Counted from the first letter of the stretch, positions 45,701 through 54,645 are shown. The stretch is DNA of 64,000 bases from Flavobacteriales bacterium (GCA_016703005.1 JADJCX010000034.1:149045-213044), one strand, 5' to 3'. Translations and numbers: made by a program. The notes: a model not told the origin generated them from the sequence alone.

Positions 45701-46475
45701 GTGGGTGGCTGTACACGATGGGGGGTGTGCCGTCATTGAACGTCACCGTGTAGATGGTGCCGGGCGTGTTGCTGTTCCAACCCACGATGGGGAAGGTGAG
45801 TGTGAGCGGACCGCAGCCAGTTGTGCTTCCGGGATTCACCAATGCGCCGGCCGGGTTGGTGCCGAGGAACACACTATAGATCTGGGTGTCGTTGCAGCCG
45901 TTCGGTTGCGTGATCGTGTAGGTGAGCGAGTAAATGCCTTGACCGTATGAGTGCGACTGCGTAGCCCACGAAGCACCGGTCGCCGTGAAATTCGGCGAGC
46001 CATCGCCCCAGGTGATCGTGTGCGTTGCACCCGCGGTCGCGGTTCCACCGAAGTCGAAGAAGAACAGCGAGTTGGGGTTCGCCGAGCACTTGTAGAACGT
46101 GGGCACGCCGTTGAACACCGTGAACAATGCATTGCTGCTCGTGAGCGTGGCATCGGCCGTGGGCAACACGGTTATCGTGATGTTGTCCGTGCATACATCG
46201 CCGTTCCCGTCGGTCACCGTCAGCGTGTATACCGTTGTCACTGTCGCGGTACAGATCGGGTTCGCGATGTTGGGGTTGCTCAATCCCGCTGCCGGGGTCC
46301 AAACGAAGCTGTAGGGGTTTTGCCCACCGTTCGCCGTGCCGTTCAACTGCTGCGGGCCACCGGCGCATATGGTGTAGCCATTGGGTCCGGCGTTCGCGGT
46401 GCATTGCGCCAACGCGGAATGGCTCGCCAATAGCGACACTGCACACAGGAACAGAAAGGGTAGGGGTCGCATCAT
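39732..46475 (-). CDS. Giant Ig-like/PKD adhesin with T9SS type B (gliding-motility-associated) C-terminus
   Basis: A 2247-residue surface protein. A signal peptide (MMRPLPFLFLCAVSLLASHSALAQ) precedes PKD-like and Ig-like domains. Residues ~750-1420 hold nine Ig-like modules arranged as a three-module unit repeated three times (separate entry). Residues ~1420-2150 hold about eight PKD domains with W-D-F-G-D-G or close variants (IWDFGDGNGSGL, YVWDFDDGNTSGL). The last ~90 residues (YVPNAFSPDGDGLNDGFRP, IFDRWGQLFFDTRD, YVWKVIMATEGDERDWVGHVTLVR) are the CHU_C / T9SS type B signal. It is probably anchored or secreted by T9SS and may act in adhesion or gliding. No break is seen over 6.7 kb. Confidence 0.93.
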   Translation of the reverse strand: MMRPLPFLFLCAVSLLASHSALAQCTANAGPNGYTICAGGPQQLNGTANGGQNPYSFVWTPAAGLSNPNIANPICTATVTTVYTLTVTDGNGDVCTDNITITVLPTADATLTSSNALFTVFNGVPTFYKCSANPNSLFFFDFGGTATAGATHTITWGDGSPNFTATGASWATQSHSYGQGIYSLTYTITQPNGCNDTQIYSVFLGTNPAGALVNPGSTTGCGPLTLTFPIVGWNSNTPGTIYTVTFNDGTPPIVYSHPPPASITHVFAIGSCGTTSTDGINTYQNSFSANILIENPCGTSGSTVLPITVSLAGQSGFTISPNDTACVNSTVTFTSTSTGNEIQGAVCDVTPALLWSILPAAGWTIASGSLGNDNGFTGANYDPSSWLTGSQSLGINFNLPGQYAVTLVTGNSCGGDTLTQLVCIESPPVAAFTLTPAIGCAPMVSTVDNTSTSPNSCLTRYQWSVVFNGAPCGGAGTWSYSGGTSATSFEPQFTFTSPGNYTVTLQVINSCGTFPVSQSVTVGSPPQVTLNPLPVICAGQSVTPAATFTPCGNPIMTYAWTFTGGAPATSAVQNPGAVTYNTGGNYTITASATNACGTASDSEPLTVNPVPPAPVVNGPITLCAGQTLNLTSNTIPGATTNITTGQAGNYVVTASIGGCVGPSSTVVVTVNSAPLVNIVPANPSICVGASVTLTANGSSNYAWTAGGVPAGAGASISVSPITTTVYTVVATPGGGCPGTATTTVTVNPLPLVNAGPDVMLCDQPIPYALTGFSPAGGSWSGSPNVTAGGVFTPNGAGTFNLTYTYTDGNGCVNNDQVTVTVNPLGAPANAGPNISLCVGDPAVQLPMTPPGGTWSGAGVTVGGLFNPFAAGSFNLTYTVGALTCQTSDVMTMTVSAAAVVAAGPDCDACSNDPIVNLVGAPPGGTWSGAGVTGSQWDPATAPAGASVLTYTFTNANNCTASDQVVATLYTLPVVDAGGPWNLCDQPIATTLTGATPVGGAWSGPFITPGGSFGGSGIGVFTVYYTYSDPNGCSAMDSTVVTVVPVANPANAGPDEVVCVGDPPFALAAIPVGGVWSGSIYVAANGTFTPSVAGTYILTYTFGNGSCVTSDQMVVTVDPPPTVNAGAPASYCIDDAPAQLNGTPVGGTWSGTGVSVGGLFDPALAGVGTHTLTYDYTSPVGCNNSNTVALTVNPLPIVDAGLPQVFCDQPFPQQLVGSPAAGTWSGPNVGVGGLFTPNGIGPFNLTYTYTDANGCTNTDNVQVDVVPVTNPAVAGADVSICVGSIPFQLAGAPAGGTWTGTPLVTPLGTFSPSVAGTYVLTYTVGTLTCLTSDQMTVVVNQLPQPAITSTPNVCFDAGVQTMTATPAGGTWSGAGIIDPVLGTFDPAVTGPGVFNITYTYTDANGCSNSTASLATVNALPVAAFTSDPIACLNAPFQFTDLSVGATGWAWDFGDFGTSGFQNPQHTYAALGQYTITLIASTGSGCDDTTSMVIDVWEPPYPAFTVTPDSGCGPLTVAFDNLSTGNITGFNWDFGNGTSTTDQFPVPVMFQASTIQDTTYAITLTATNVCGSVDAVDSVQVMPAPTALFGTDYSQGCSPFTPLIANISSGLPDNYFWDFGDGTTGTTSSALFTHTYFTDTIPTTYSITLIVTNECGTDTTTQQVTVLPNTVTAFFNTDPAIGCSPLTVDFTQFTSGATFTSWDFGDGNVSALQDPSHTFFAGANDTTFTVTLFANNGCSFDTAYATVTVFAQPIVGFNYAPDSVCVDVEFQFTNTSQNAANYIWDFGDGNGSGLTDPVHAYSNSGIYPVMLTATSQLNGCVDSVIVPVTVITSPIVSIGVVPQFGCMPLDVQFTNTTTNAVFYVWDFDDGNTSGLQAPSHTYASDGVYLVQLIAENLSGCSDTGYTQVNVYPIPTAAFTFAPGQSCFSPADVQFDNNSSGAIGFQWDLGNGQVTALNDPVGTYNGAGTYTVELVAENQYGCTDTATADFTVYPTPVADYTVLPNPACATYPVQFTDNSQNNSIWQWYFGDGGTSTDEDPVYTYMQPGSYDITLIVQGAGGCTDTLTVEDGININPTPIADFGWDTLMTLDNALQFDNLSLGSSSWWWDFGDDETSTDFEPVHLFPGNGGAYPICLIALNELQCPDTVCKVITVPADLNAYVPNAFSPDGDGLNDGFRPIMLGFDESRWNYHFMIFDRWGQLFFDTRDRNAEWDGTLLGQPSPIDVYVWKVIMATEGDERDWVGHVTLVR
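42205..44235 (-). repeat. Higher-order tandem repeat: three copies of a ~667-bp, three-module unit inside the adhesin gene
   Basis: Each unit encodes modules A (CDQP...G.WSG...YTYTDxNGC), B (PANAGP...CVGDP...GTWSG...TSDQMTV) and C (AG...C...GGTWSGxGV...DPA...LTYxxT). The CDQP codons lie at 44184-44195, 43518-43529 and 42849-42860, giving spacings of 666 and 669 bp (222 and 223 codons). Confidence 0.85.
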
Positions 46476-46643
46476 ACGGCTAGGGCCAAGTATCAACGGG
46501 CGAACATACCCGGCCCCGTGGAGGGGTTTTCCGCCTTTTCGACCAACCCTTCCACGGTGATCTGTGGATCCAGTGGCCGTTTTGCGCGACAAGTCGAGCA
46601 ACCATCTTTGCCCAACCCCCACTCATCGGGCGCAGCTCGTCAT

Positions 46644-46680
46644 TTACCTCTTACCCCTTACCCCTTACCCCTTACCCCTT
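46644..46680 (+). repeat. Short tandem heptamer TTACCCC (four perfect copies, one imperfect)
   Basis: TTACCTC is followed by four copies of TTACCCC and a trailing TT, about 17 bases before the bestrophin start. Length variation here could affect promoter or ribosome spacing, but that is inference. No other feature is evident in the 46476-46696 gap. Confidence 0.8.
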
Positions 46681-46696
46681 CTCTCACCCTCTCACC

Positions 46697-47578
46697 ATGC
46701 GCGCCTACGACTCCCGCAACTGGCTCAAGCCCGTCATCCAGTTCCACAAAGCGGACACCTTCCGGAAGCTGTTGCCGTTCGTTGTCGGTGTGGGCTTGTT
46801 CAGTGCAGCCATCGCTTGGGTCGATCTCGTTTGGCTGAAGCTCGGCGAGGACAGCCGGGTGAAGAACCTGCCGTTGATGCACAGCCTGCTCGGCGTGGTC
46901 ATCGGCTTACTGCTGGTGTTCCGCACCAACACCGCTTACGATCGTTGGTGGGAAGGCCGCAAGCTCTGGGGCGCACTGGTGAACGTGAGCCGGAACCTCG
47001 CCGTGAAGATCGATGCCATCGTGGATCCCACGGACAACAGTACCCGCACGTTTTTTGGCAAGTGCATCGGCATGTTCGCCGGTGAACTGCGCAGCCACTT
47101 GTTGCAAGAGAGCACCCGCCTCGAACTCGACAACGAACCGCACCCGGAGATCCCCGACTTCGACCGGAACAAACATGTGCCCACCCAAGTGGTCAGTCTC
47201 ATGCAACGCCGCGCGCAGCGCATGATGGCAGATAAGCAACTCACCGATGGCCAGCTGCTCGCGCTCAGCAACGACATCAACGCGTTCCTCGATATCTGCG
47301 GCGCGTGCGAGCGCATCAAGAACACACCCATCCCATACAGCTACACTAGCTTCATCAAGAAGTTCATCGTGCTCTACGTGCTCACCCTGCCGCTCGGCTA
47401 CGTCTTCAGCCTCGGCTGGATCGCTGTGCCCGTGGTCATGTTCATCTTCTATGTGCTCGGCAGCCTGGAGATCATCGCCGAGGAGATCGAAGATCCTTTT
47501 GGTGAGGACAGCAACGACCTGCCCATGCAGCGTCTCAGCGAGGTGATCGCACGGAACGCGCGTGAGACGTTGGCGTGA
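46697..47578 (+). CDS. Bestrophin-family (YneE-like) anion channel
   Basis: A 293-residue membrane protein with membrane segments near residues 26-45, 63-80, 220-240 and 243-260. VFRTNTAYDRWWEGRKLWG and EDPFGEDSNDLPM are diagnostic of bacterial bestrophins (RFP-TM / YneE), pentameric channels in the inner membrane, often for chloride or small cations. The start MRAYDSRNWLKPVIQF is right for the family. A heptamer repeat lies just upstream. No defects. Confidence 0.93.
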   Translation: MRAYDSRNWLKPVIQFHKADTFRKLLPFVVGVGLFSAAIAWVDLVWLKLGEDSRVKNLPLMHSLLGVVIGLLLVFRTNTAYDRWWEGRKLWGALVNVSRNLAVKIDAIVDPTDNSTRTFFGKCIGMFAGELRSHLLQESTRLELDNEPHPEIPDFDRNKHVPTQVVSLMQRRAQRMMADKQLTDGQLLALSNDINAFLDICGACERIKNTPIPYSYTSFIKKFIVLYVLTLPLGYVFSLGWIAVPVVMFIFYVLGSLEIIAEEIEDPFGEDSNDLPMQRLSEVIARNARETLA

Positions 47579-47621
47579 AAATGGTGTGAAAGACGAACGT
47601 GCAGTGCTTTAGCTTTCGACC

Positions 47622-48818
47622 ATGTGCGTTCGCTCGTTGGTTCTTGGTTCTGTTGGACTTGCCTTTGTTGGCGCCAACGCCCAAACCTGGCAACAGCTCC
47701 CTGACTTTCCGGGATCGGCTCGCGACGATGCGGCCTCGTTCGTCTTGCAATGAAAGATCTACGTGGGCACCGGCTTCGAGGTAGGCTTCAACCTCACCAA
47801 CGACTGGTGGCGTTTTGATCCGAGCACCGATACATGGTCGGCCGTTGCATCCATGCCCACCACACCACGGCAGTATTGCACGGCCTTCACCATCGCGGAC
47901 ACCGGCTTCGTGTTCGGCGGCATCGATGCGTTTGGTGCCATGGCGGAATTGTGGGCGTACTACCCCGATCAAGATGTGTGGGAGCAACGGGCCTCACTCC
48001 CGGCCGAAGCGCGCTATGCATGCGTGGCCGTCGAAGGATATTTCTCCCAAGGCATTGTGGCAACGGGCATGTTGGCCAGCGGCGTTCCCACCAACGAGGC
48101 GTGGAAATACCATACGGACACCGACTCGTGGGAACAGATCACGTCCGTGCCCGGACCGTCGCGGCACCGAGCATCCTGCTTCCTCGATGGCGGCGGTATG
48201 CGCATCGTTGGTGGCGCCGATAGCGTCTTCACTGCGCTCGACGATTCGTGGAGTTATCCCATCTGGTTCGAGACCGGGTTGTGGTATCCGCAGCCACCAT
48301 TGCCCTCACCACGGTACGGCGCTGACGGCAGCGGCAATGCGGTGCCTGTTCTGGTAGCAGGTTCATCGGGCGTTGACTTCCATAGCGAGGCATGGTTGCT
48401 GAGTGGCGCTGATTGGACACCGTTGACTCCGTTCCCCGGTGGTCCGCGGCGCGGGGGTGTGGGCGCCGGTGGTACAACATCGCCGTTCTGGAACATGGAC
48501 TTCTACTACGGCCTCGGGCTCGATAGTGCGCTTCAACGACAGAACGATTGGTGGCGACTGACACAGACCGTCGGTATCGCGGAGAACAGTGTTGATGAGT
48601 TGCCGATCTACCCGAACCCAGCCAGTGATCGCCTGCACATCCCAAGCTTGCACAGCAGCGACCGCGTGCAATTCGTTGATGCACTCGGCCGCGTGCATGA
48701 ACTCCTTCGGATCGATACGAACGCCTTTGACGTGTCGCACCTCGGTGCCGGGGTTTACATGGTGATCGCAAGTGGCCGCACCGGTGGGTTGCGCACAGCG
48801 CGTTTCGTCAAGGAGTAG
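47622..48818 (+). CDS. Kelch-repeat secreted protein with T9SS signal, interrupted by one in-frame TGA
   Basis: The gene starts MCVRSLVLGSVGLAFVGANAQ (signal peptide) and continues LPDFPGSARDDAASFVLQ, then hits TGA at 47751-47753 (codon 44). The same frame continues KIYVGTGFEVGFNLTNDWWRFDPSTDTWSAVASMP, the first kelch blade, where a Gly codon would be expected. Further kelch blades (DTDSWEQITSVPGPSRHR) follow. The C-terminus (IYPNPASDRLHI, FVDALGRVHEL, GVYMVIASGRTGGLRTARFVKE) is a T9SS type A signal. A single T for G would explain the stop. TAGCTTTC lies four bases before the ATG. Confidence 0.8.
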
Positions 48819-49005
48819 AGCGGGTCACCTTTTTCCCGCGCTGGCATCAAGGGCATGGAACTGCTTCCATGGCCTTCCCTGCATTCGATCGGCTCACTGC
48901 CGGGTGAACCCGCATACGGATCGGCTTTGTGTTGCAGTTCATCAGCATATCCCGAACGCGCATTGCTATCTGCCTGGCGGTGCGCCCACCAAAACCCACT
49001 ACCCC

Positions 49006-51094
49006 ATGTTGCGCCCAACGATCTTATCCGCTGCCTTGCTGCTGCACTGCGTGCTAAACGCGCAAGACTCCGGTATCAACAATCCCGTTGCAGCTATCAT
49101 CAACTTCGAGACAGCCTCATGCGCTATCGACGTCGCGGCCCAGAAGCAACTGGATGCGATCTGTGATCGCATCGCTCAGGAAGGTCCGGTGCGTGTTTCC
49201 ATCATCGGTCATACCGATCGGCGTGGCACCAAAGAGTACAACATCGCGTTGAGCGAACGACGCAGCGAGGCCGTGCGCGCCGCACTTGCGCAGTGTGCCC
49301 CCGGTGTGCGTTTCGAATTGGCATGGCAGGGGGAAGAGAGCCCACTGCTGCCTGCGGAGGAAAGCGATGATGTGGTGCAGAACCGCCGTGTTGAAGTGGC
49401 TTGGGAACGTGCTGATGTTCACGGCACGGAGCAGGATGCACCAGTCCCCGCCGCTGTGTTCGACGCGCTGCATCGCCATCCATTCGTTGCGCCGTTGATG
49501 CCGATGGCGGACAAAGTCCGCGAAGTCCATTCCGTTGATCCCGGTCAACCCATTTCCTTCATGGCGAGCGATGGGGTAACGGTGAACATTGCAGCGAACA
49601 GTATTGTGGATGCCAATGGCAAAGTGGTATCCGGTACGGTGGATATCAGTTACCGCAGTTTCTCGGAACCGTATTCGATCATCGCCAGCGGCATCCCCAT
49701 GCACTTGGAAACCGCACATGGCACCGAGCACTTCGAGACTGCAGGGATGTATGAACTGTATGCCTCTCAGAACGGCCAGAAGCTCCGCTTGAAACCCGGA
49801 GCGAACATTGAACTTGCGCGGCCGGAGCAAGCTGCATTGCCCGAGGGCTTCGGTCCTTTCGTCCTTAAGGCCAGCACCGGTGAATGGGAAACGGGTGGAT
49901 CATTGGCACAGACCATTGCGCCTGCTGCCGTTGCTTCATCTTTTCAAAGCATGTCGAGAGCCGTGCAGGTTTTCCTGCGCAAAGCCGACGATGAATCTGG
50001 CGCGCAAAGAGCCCGACTCGCTGCTGTTCGATGCACGCCGCGACGCATGGAACTATTGCTATGTCACCAAATGGGACAGTGCTGACGTGTCGCGCCGCAG
50101 TTGGGAAAAGGTGAGCAACCCGTTCCGCAAGCTGGGCGGCATACCTGCGATCCAACTGCTTCCCGGCTCGGTGCAACACTACAACCGCACCGGCGAGATC
50201 CTCTTCAATGTGTGGTTCGCCGACAACAAGTACCACCCGGAGTGGCGGCACCTGCGCCGCTTGCAGTGGTGGAAATACACGGGCACCGAAGCGCGGAAAG
50301 TCTTCAAGCAGTTGTATGGTCGCAGGCATTGGTATCAGGACATTGAGCTGCAAGCCACACCGGGGGAGGACCATGCTGTGCTGCGCGTGAAGGAGGCCGG
50401 TCGTTGGTTGGAACTTCCAGTGGCGGTGGGATACAGCGCCATGTCGGAAGCAGAAGCCAAACGGTGGGACCGCGACTTGGCCCAGTACAACGCGACGGCC
50501 TCCAACAAAGAGGAACACTTCGATCGTGCCACCAGTACGAGCCATCGACGTTGGGCATCACGTCGCACACGTGGGATACAGAAGGCCTACGAAGCCGCCC
50601 AGCGCTTCATGACGCAACGGGAGGACAGCATGTCGATGGACGCTTTCCGCGCGTACGCATCATCGTTCCGAACCCGGTTCAACAACATGGACTCGACACA
50701 ACGTTCTGCCTTCGCCTCGATCTCCACGCGCTTCAAACTCGACGATTTCGGCGTGTACAACATCGATCGCATCATGAAGATGCCCGAGCAGCAGCAGGTG
50801 CTCGCCTCAACGACGAATTCCGAACTCGAAGCCTTCCCGTGGGTGACCGCATATGCGGTGCTCGAAGGCGAGAATTCAGTGATCACCTACTGGGGCAATT
50901 CCACAGGTCGAGGTGACAACATGCTGGTGGCACGGGGCCGCATGAGGTCGCTCTTCCTGGTGGATGCCGATGGCCGTATTGCGCGTGCCTCGGTGGAAGG
51001 GCTTAACAGCGGCAACGCACGCTGCGATCTGCAATGGCAATTGATGGAGCAGCCGAAAACCATTGCGGAGGTGCAGGCGGTGGCAAGCAGGTGA
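49006..51094 (+). CDS. Secreted protein with N-terminal OmpA-like domain and large uncharacterised C-terminal part, one frameshift
   Basis: About 695 residues after repair. The signal peptide (MLRPTILSAALLLHCVLNAQ) is followed directly by an OmpA-like domain (IINFETASCAID, VSIIGHTDRRGTKEYNIALSERRSEAV, QNRRVEVAW), which is unusual because OmpA domains are normally C-terminal. A beta-rich region (VTVNIAANSIVDANGKVV) resembles domains found in surface proteins. The frame switches at about 49985-50000, and the second part (NLARKEPDSLLFDARRDAWNYCYV to SRV...) has no family I recognise. Both halves have normal composition, so an indel error is likely. Function unknown. Confidence 0.7.
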
Positions 51095-51110
51095 TGCGCA
51101 CCTTCGCGCC

Positions 51111-51752
51111 ATGCACTTCCTCGATCCCGCCCTTAATGCCTACAGCGAAGCCCATAGCAGCACTGAGCCTGCGTACTTGAAGGAACTGGCCGGCGAGACC
51201 CGGGCGAAGATCCGCATGCCGCAGATGTTGAGCGGTCATTTGCAGGGCCGCTTCCTCAGCATGCTCAGCCACTTGGTACAGCCGAAGGTAGCGATCGACA
51301 TCGGCACGTTCACCGGCTACAGCGCACTGTGCCTTGCGGAAGGCCTTGCAGAGAACGGGTGTGTGCACACGATCGACATCAATAAGCAATTGGCCACAAT
51401 GGTGCAGCGGTACATCGCTATGGCACGGATGCAGGACCGCATCACGACCCACATCGGTGAGGCGCTGAGCATCATCCCCTCCATCAGCGGAGGCATCGAC
51501 ATGGTCTTCATCGACGCTGACAAAGGCAACTACTGCAACTACTTCGACCTGGTGATCGATCGCGTGCGCCCCGGCGGGCTCCATTGTTGCCGACAACGTG
51601 CTCTGGGATGGTAAGGTGCTGGGCGATGAGGATGTTTGGGACGAAGAAACGCGTGGACTTGTCCTGTATTCCAGAAAGTGAAGTCGGATCAACGTGTCGA
51701 CCCGGTGCTGGTCCCGCTGCGCGATGGATTGATGGTAGCGCGGAAGAAGTAA
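51111..51752 (+). CDS. SAM-dependent O-methyltransferase (caffeoyl-CoA/catechol type), two frameshifts
   Basis: About 213 residues. HFLDPALNAYSEAHS, IRMPQMLSGHLQGRFLSML, AIDIGTFTGYSALCLAEGL (SAM-binding Gly motif) and MVFIDADKGNYCNYFDLV are diagnostic of the class I O-methyltransferase 3 family. After RPGG the frame shifts at about 51576 (next segment IVADNVLWDGKVLGDEDVWDEETRG), and again at about 51670 before VKSDQRVDPVLVPLRDGLMVARKK-stop. All parts are conserved, so the gene is probably intact in the organism. Substrate unknown. Confidence 0.85.
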
Positions 51753-51775
51753 GGCGTCCCGGTATCTTGCCCACC

Positions 51776-51790
51776 CCCGACCCGGTCGGG
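51776..51790. promoter_or_regulatory. Start-proximal palindrome CCCGAC-CCG-GTCGGG before ltaE
   Basis: A 6-bp perfect stem with a 3-base loop ends ten bases before the ATG at 51801 and is followed by ATGA, like those before the HD and vWA genes. A possible -7 box TATCTTGC lies just upstream. Confidence 0.45.
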
Positions 51791-51800
51791 ATGAAGACAC

Positions 51801-52831
51801 ATGATCGACCTGCGCAGCGATACTGTTACCAAGCCGACCCCGGGTATGCGCGAGGCCATGGCCAGTGCCGTGGTCGGCGATGATGTGTTCGGCGAGGACC
51901 CCACGGTGGTCGCATTGGAAGAGCGGATGGCGGCACTCTTCGGTCATGAGGCTGGTTTGTATTGCTCCAGCGGCACGCAGACCAACCAGATCGCGATCAA
52001 CGTGTACACGCGCCCCGGCGATGAAGTGATCTGCGATGAAGGTGCGCATGTATACCGCTACGAGGGCGGTGGCATGATGGCGAACAGCGGGTGCAGCGTG
52101 AAATTCGTTAGTGGGGATCGCGGACGGTTCACGGCCGCTCATGTGGAAGCGGCGATCGGCAATGCCGCCGATGTGCATCAAGCGCGGACACGTCTGGTGA
52201 ACATTGAGAACACCGTGAATCGCGGCGGCGGCGCCGTGTGGGAACTGGAAGATGTGAAACGCATACGTCAACTCTGCGACGAACGCGGTCTTGCTTTGCA
52301 CATGGATGGTGCGCGCATCTTCAACGCATTGGCTGTTACCGGGGAGCGGCCCGCTGAGTGGGGTGCGGTGTTCCACAGTATCAGCATTTGTTTGAGCAAA
52401 GTCTTGGCGCACCCGTTGGTTCGGTACTTACCGGTCCGCGCGACTTCATTCGCGAGGCGCGACGTGTGCGCAAGCGCTTCGGCGGTGGCATGCGGCAAGC
52501 CGGGATCATCGCTGCGGCGGGTTTGTACGCGTTGGAACATCATGTGCACCGGTTGCACGACGATCATGCCCGTGCGAAGCGCCTTGAGAAGGCACTTCTC
52601 CTGATGCCTTTTATGGATCATGTGATGCCGGTGGGGTCGAACATCGTGGTGTTCACCCTCAAAACCGGACACGATGTGCAACACATGCTGGGTGCGCTTC
52701 GCGAACGCGGCGTGCTTGCCATGCAGTTCGGTCCGGGCATGGTGCGCATGGTAACGCACTTGGACGTGGATGACGTGGGTATCACTCGCGTTATTGCGAG
52801 CCTCGAAGAACTCTCGTCCCTTAAGGCCTGA
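51801..52831 (+). CDS. ltaE: Low-specificity L-threonine aldolase, one frameshift
   Basis: About 343 residues. MIDLRSDTVTKPTPGMREAMASAVVGDDVFGEDP is diagnostic of the family; HMDGARIFNAL and the PLP lysine in SICLSK follow. A base is missing at about 52401 (SK, then GLGAPVGSVLTGPRDFIREARRVRK in another frame); the remainder includes MPFMDHVMPVGSNIVVF and VRMVTHLDVDD. The enzyme cleaves L-threonine or allo-threonine to glycine and acetaldehyde. It is followed nine bases later by the histidine kinase gene. Both halves are conserved, so an error is likely. Confidence 0.92.
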
Positions 52832-52839
52832 ATCAACAC

Positions 52840-54571
52840 ATGGCCCAAGACCCGATCATTGGAAATATCCCCGGGCCGAAGCAGGATCGCGGCTTCTGGC
52901 TCGACTTTTCATTGGCGCTCATCATGGCCATCGCGTGGGTGTTCGTGTACTTCGGGTTCCGGCACGTCACCGGTGCAAGACGTGATCACACGATGGCCGC
53001 AGCCCGTGTGGAGCTGAACGAACTTGAACGTGAAATGGACAATCGTTACGGTCGGGTGGCGGACGACCTGCGCGAGTTCGGGAAGTGGCTGGAGTATGCC
53101 TCGACGGATAGCTTTTCAGCGCATGGGTTGCAGGGCCCTTTGGCTCCCTATGTCAGGCGTGATCCCGCCATCCGCGAAGCGCGACTTGCAAACGAAAGAG
53201 GTGATCAATGGACAATTACCAACTTGGATACCGCACTCCTGGTCAGTGAACAGCACCTTGGTGACAGCACGGTCGTGGAATGGATCCACAAACCCCGTGT
53301 TCCCGACGATACGATACGATCCGGCACGCTGGCCGAGACGACGGATCCACGGTCAACGGACTGGTTCGGTGTCGCGCTTCAAGACCGGCGCGGCGGAGCA
53401 AGATGGGGTACACCTTTCCGCTGGCGGATTCCACCGGAATGGGGATCACGTTGAGCACCGCCCTCCGAAACGACATCGGCGTTCCCGTTACAAGGGTCTT
53501 TGCGTTCGACATGAGGCTTGTCGATCCCGTGGACCTGTTACCGCCGGGGCACGGTTCGAACGGCCCATGGCTGTTCATCCTTGGGCCGGATGGCGAGCAA
53601 CTGCTTCCATCAACGGTGATCCCCGGCGCACATGAGGCCATCGCTGAGTGGAAGGCCCGTGCGGAGCCTGAGACGATCTGGGTGCGGATCGGCGAGGAGT
53701 TGCACGCGATGATCGTAGTGCCGTACATCATGAACGGCGTGGAACTGGAGATCGGGGCATTGATGCCCTTGGCCCCGCTCAACGAACAGGGCTGATCTCG
53801 CAGTACTTGTTGCTGGGGAATGCCGCATTGGTGACGGTGCTCTCCGTACTGCTGATCGCCGCCTATCGTCGCCGTCGTCGCGAGAGCGAACAGCACCGGC
53901 AACAGCAGGAACGAAGCCGGAGTCAGCGGCAGCGCTTGGCCAAGGCCATTGGTGAGCGCGAAGTGCTGAACCGTGAGGTGCACCACCGTGTGAAGAACAA
54001 CCTGCAAGTGGTGACGAGCCTGTTGAACCTCCAGTTGCGCAAGTTGGAGGAAGGCGCGGCGAAGGACGAGTTCAAACGAGGCGTCCGACGGATCGACAGC
54101 ATGGCGGTGGTGCATCACAAGCTCTACGGACTGCAAGACCTGCGTGGGATCGATCTGCAGAAATTCTTCACCGGGCTGGTGGACAGTATCGCCACATCGA
54201 CCGATACCAAAGGCACTACGGTCAGTTGCGCTGTCGATACCGCTGGCATAAAGGCCGATGCCGATACCGCCATTGAACTCAGTGTGATACTCTGCGAACT
54301 CGTTGGCAACTGTTATCAGCACGCATTCCCGTATGCTACCGGCGGCCACATCGAAGTAACCGTTCGGCACGTGGAAGGCGACTTGCACAGACTGGTGGTG
54401 AAGGACAATGGCCTTGGCCTTGGCGCCGGCCCCACCGATGGCACGGGCAAACTCGGTCTGGAGATCGTTGAAGCGCTTTCGTCACAGCTGGACGGGAACT
54501 TCAAGATGAGCAGTTCGGCAGGTGTCACTTTCGATGTCCTGTTCCGCATGTCGAAGCCCGTGCAACATTGA
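52840..54571 (+). CDS. Membrane sensor histidine kinase (HisKA_2 type), two frameshifts
   Basis: About 575 residues. The N-terminus has a membrane helix (DFSLALIMAIAWVFVYFGF), then a periplasmic region, another membrane helix (LLLGNAALVTVLSVLLIAA), and a kinase with HisKA_2 H-box REVHHRVKNNLQVVTSLLNLQ. The ATPase part shows LCELVGNCYQHAF (N-box) and KDNGLGLG (G-box). The frame breaks at about 53395 (GGA/KMGYTFPLAD) and at about 53790 (NEQG-stop / LISQYLLLGN). Everything is conserved around the breaks. HisKA_2 kinases usually phosphorylate a separate response regulator; none is adjacent. Signal unknown. Confidence 0.82.
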
Positions 54572-54645
54572 CTTGCGTTGGGGTTGCAACAAGGTCTCAC
54601 CAAACGAGAGGCCCCTACCGCCGATCGCTCAGTTGCTCCACCGCT

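Noticed and set aside
46644..46680. CRISPR-like array
   Set aside because: The unit is a 7-bp tandem repeat with no spacers and no cas genes.
47622..48818. Alternative genetic code (TGA read as Gly)
   Set aside because: TGA ends several other genes here with tight ATGA overlaps, and all proteins fit code 11.
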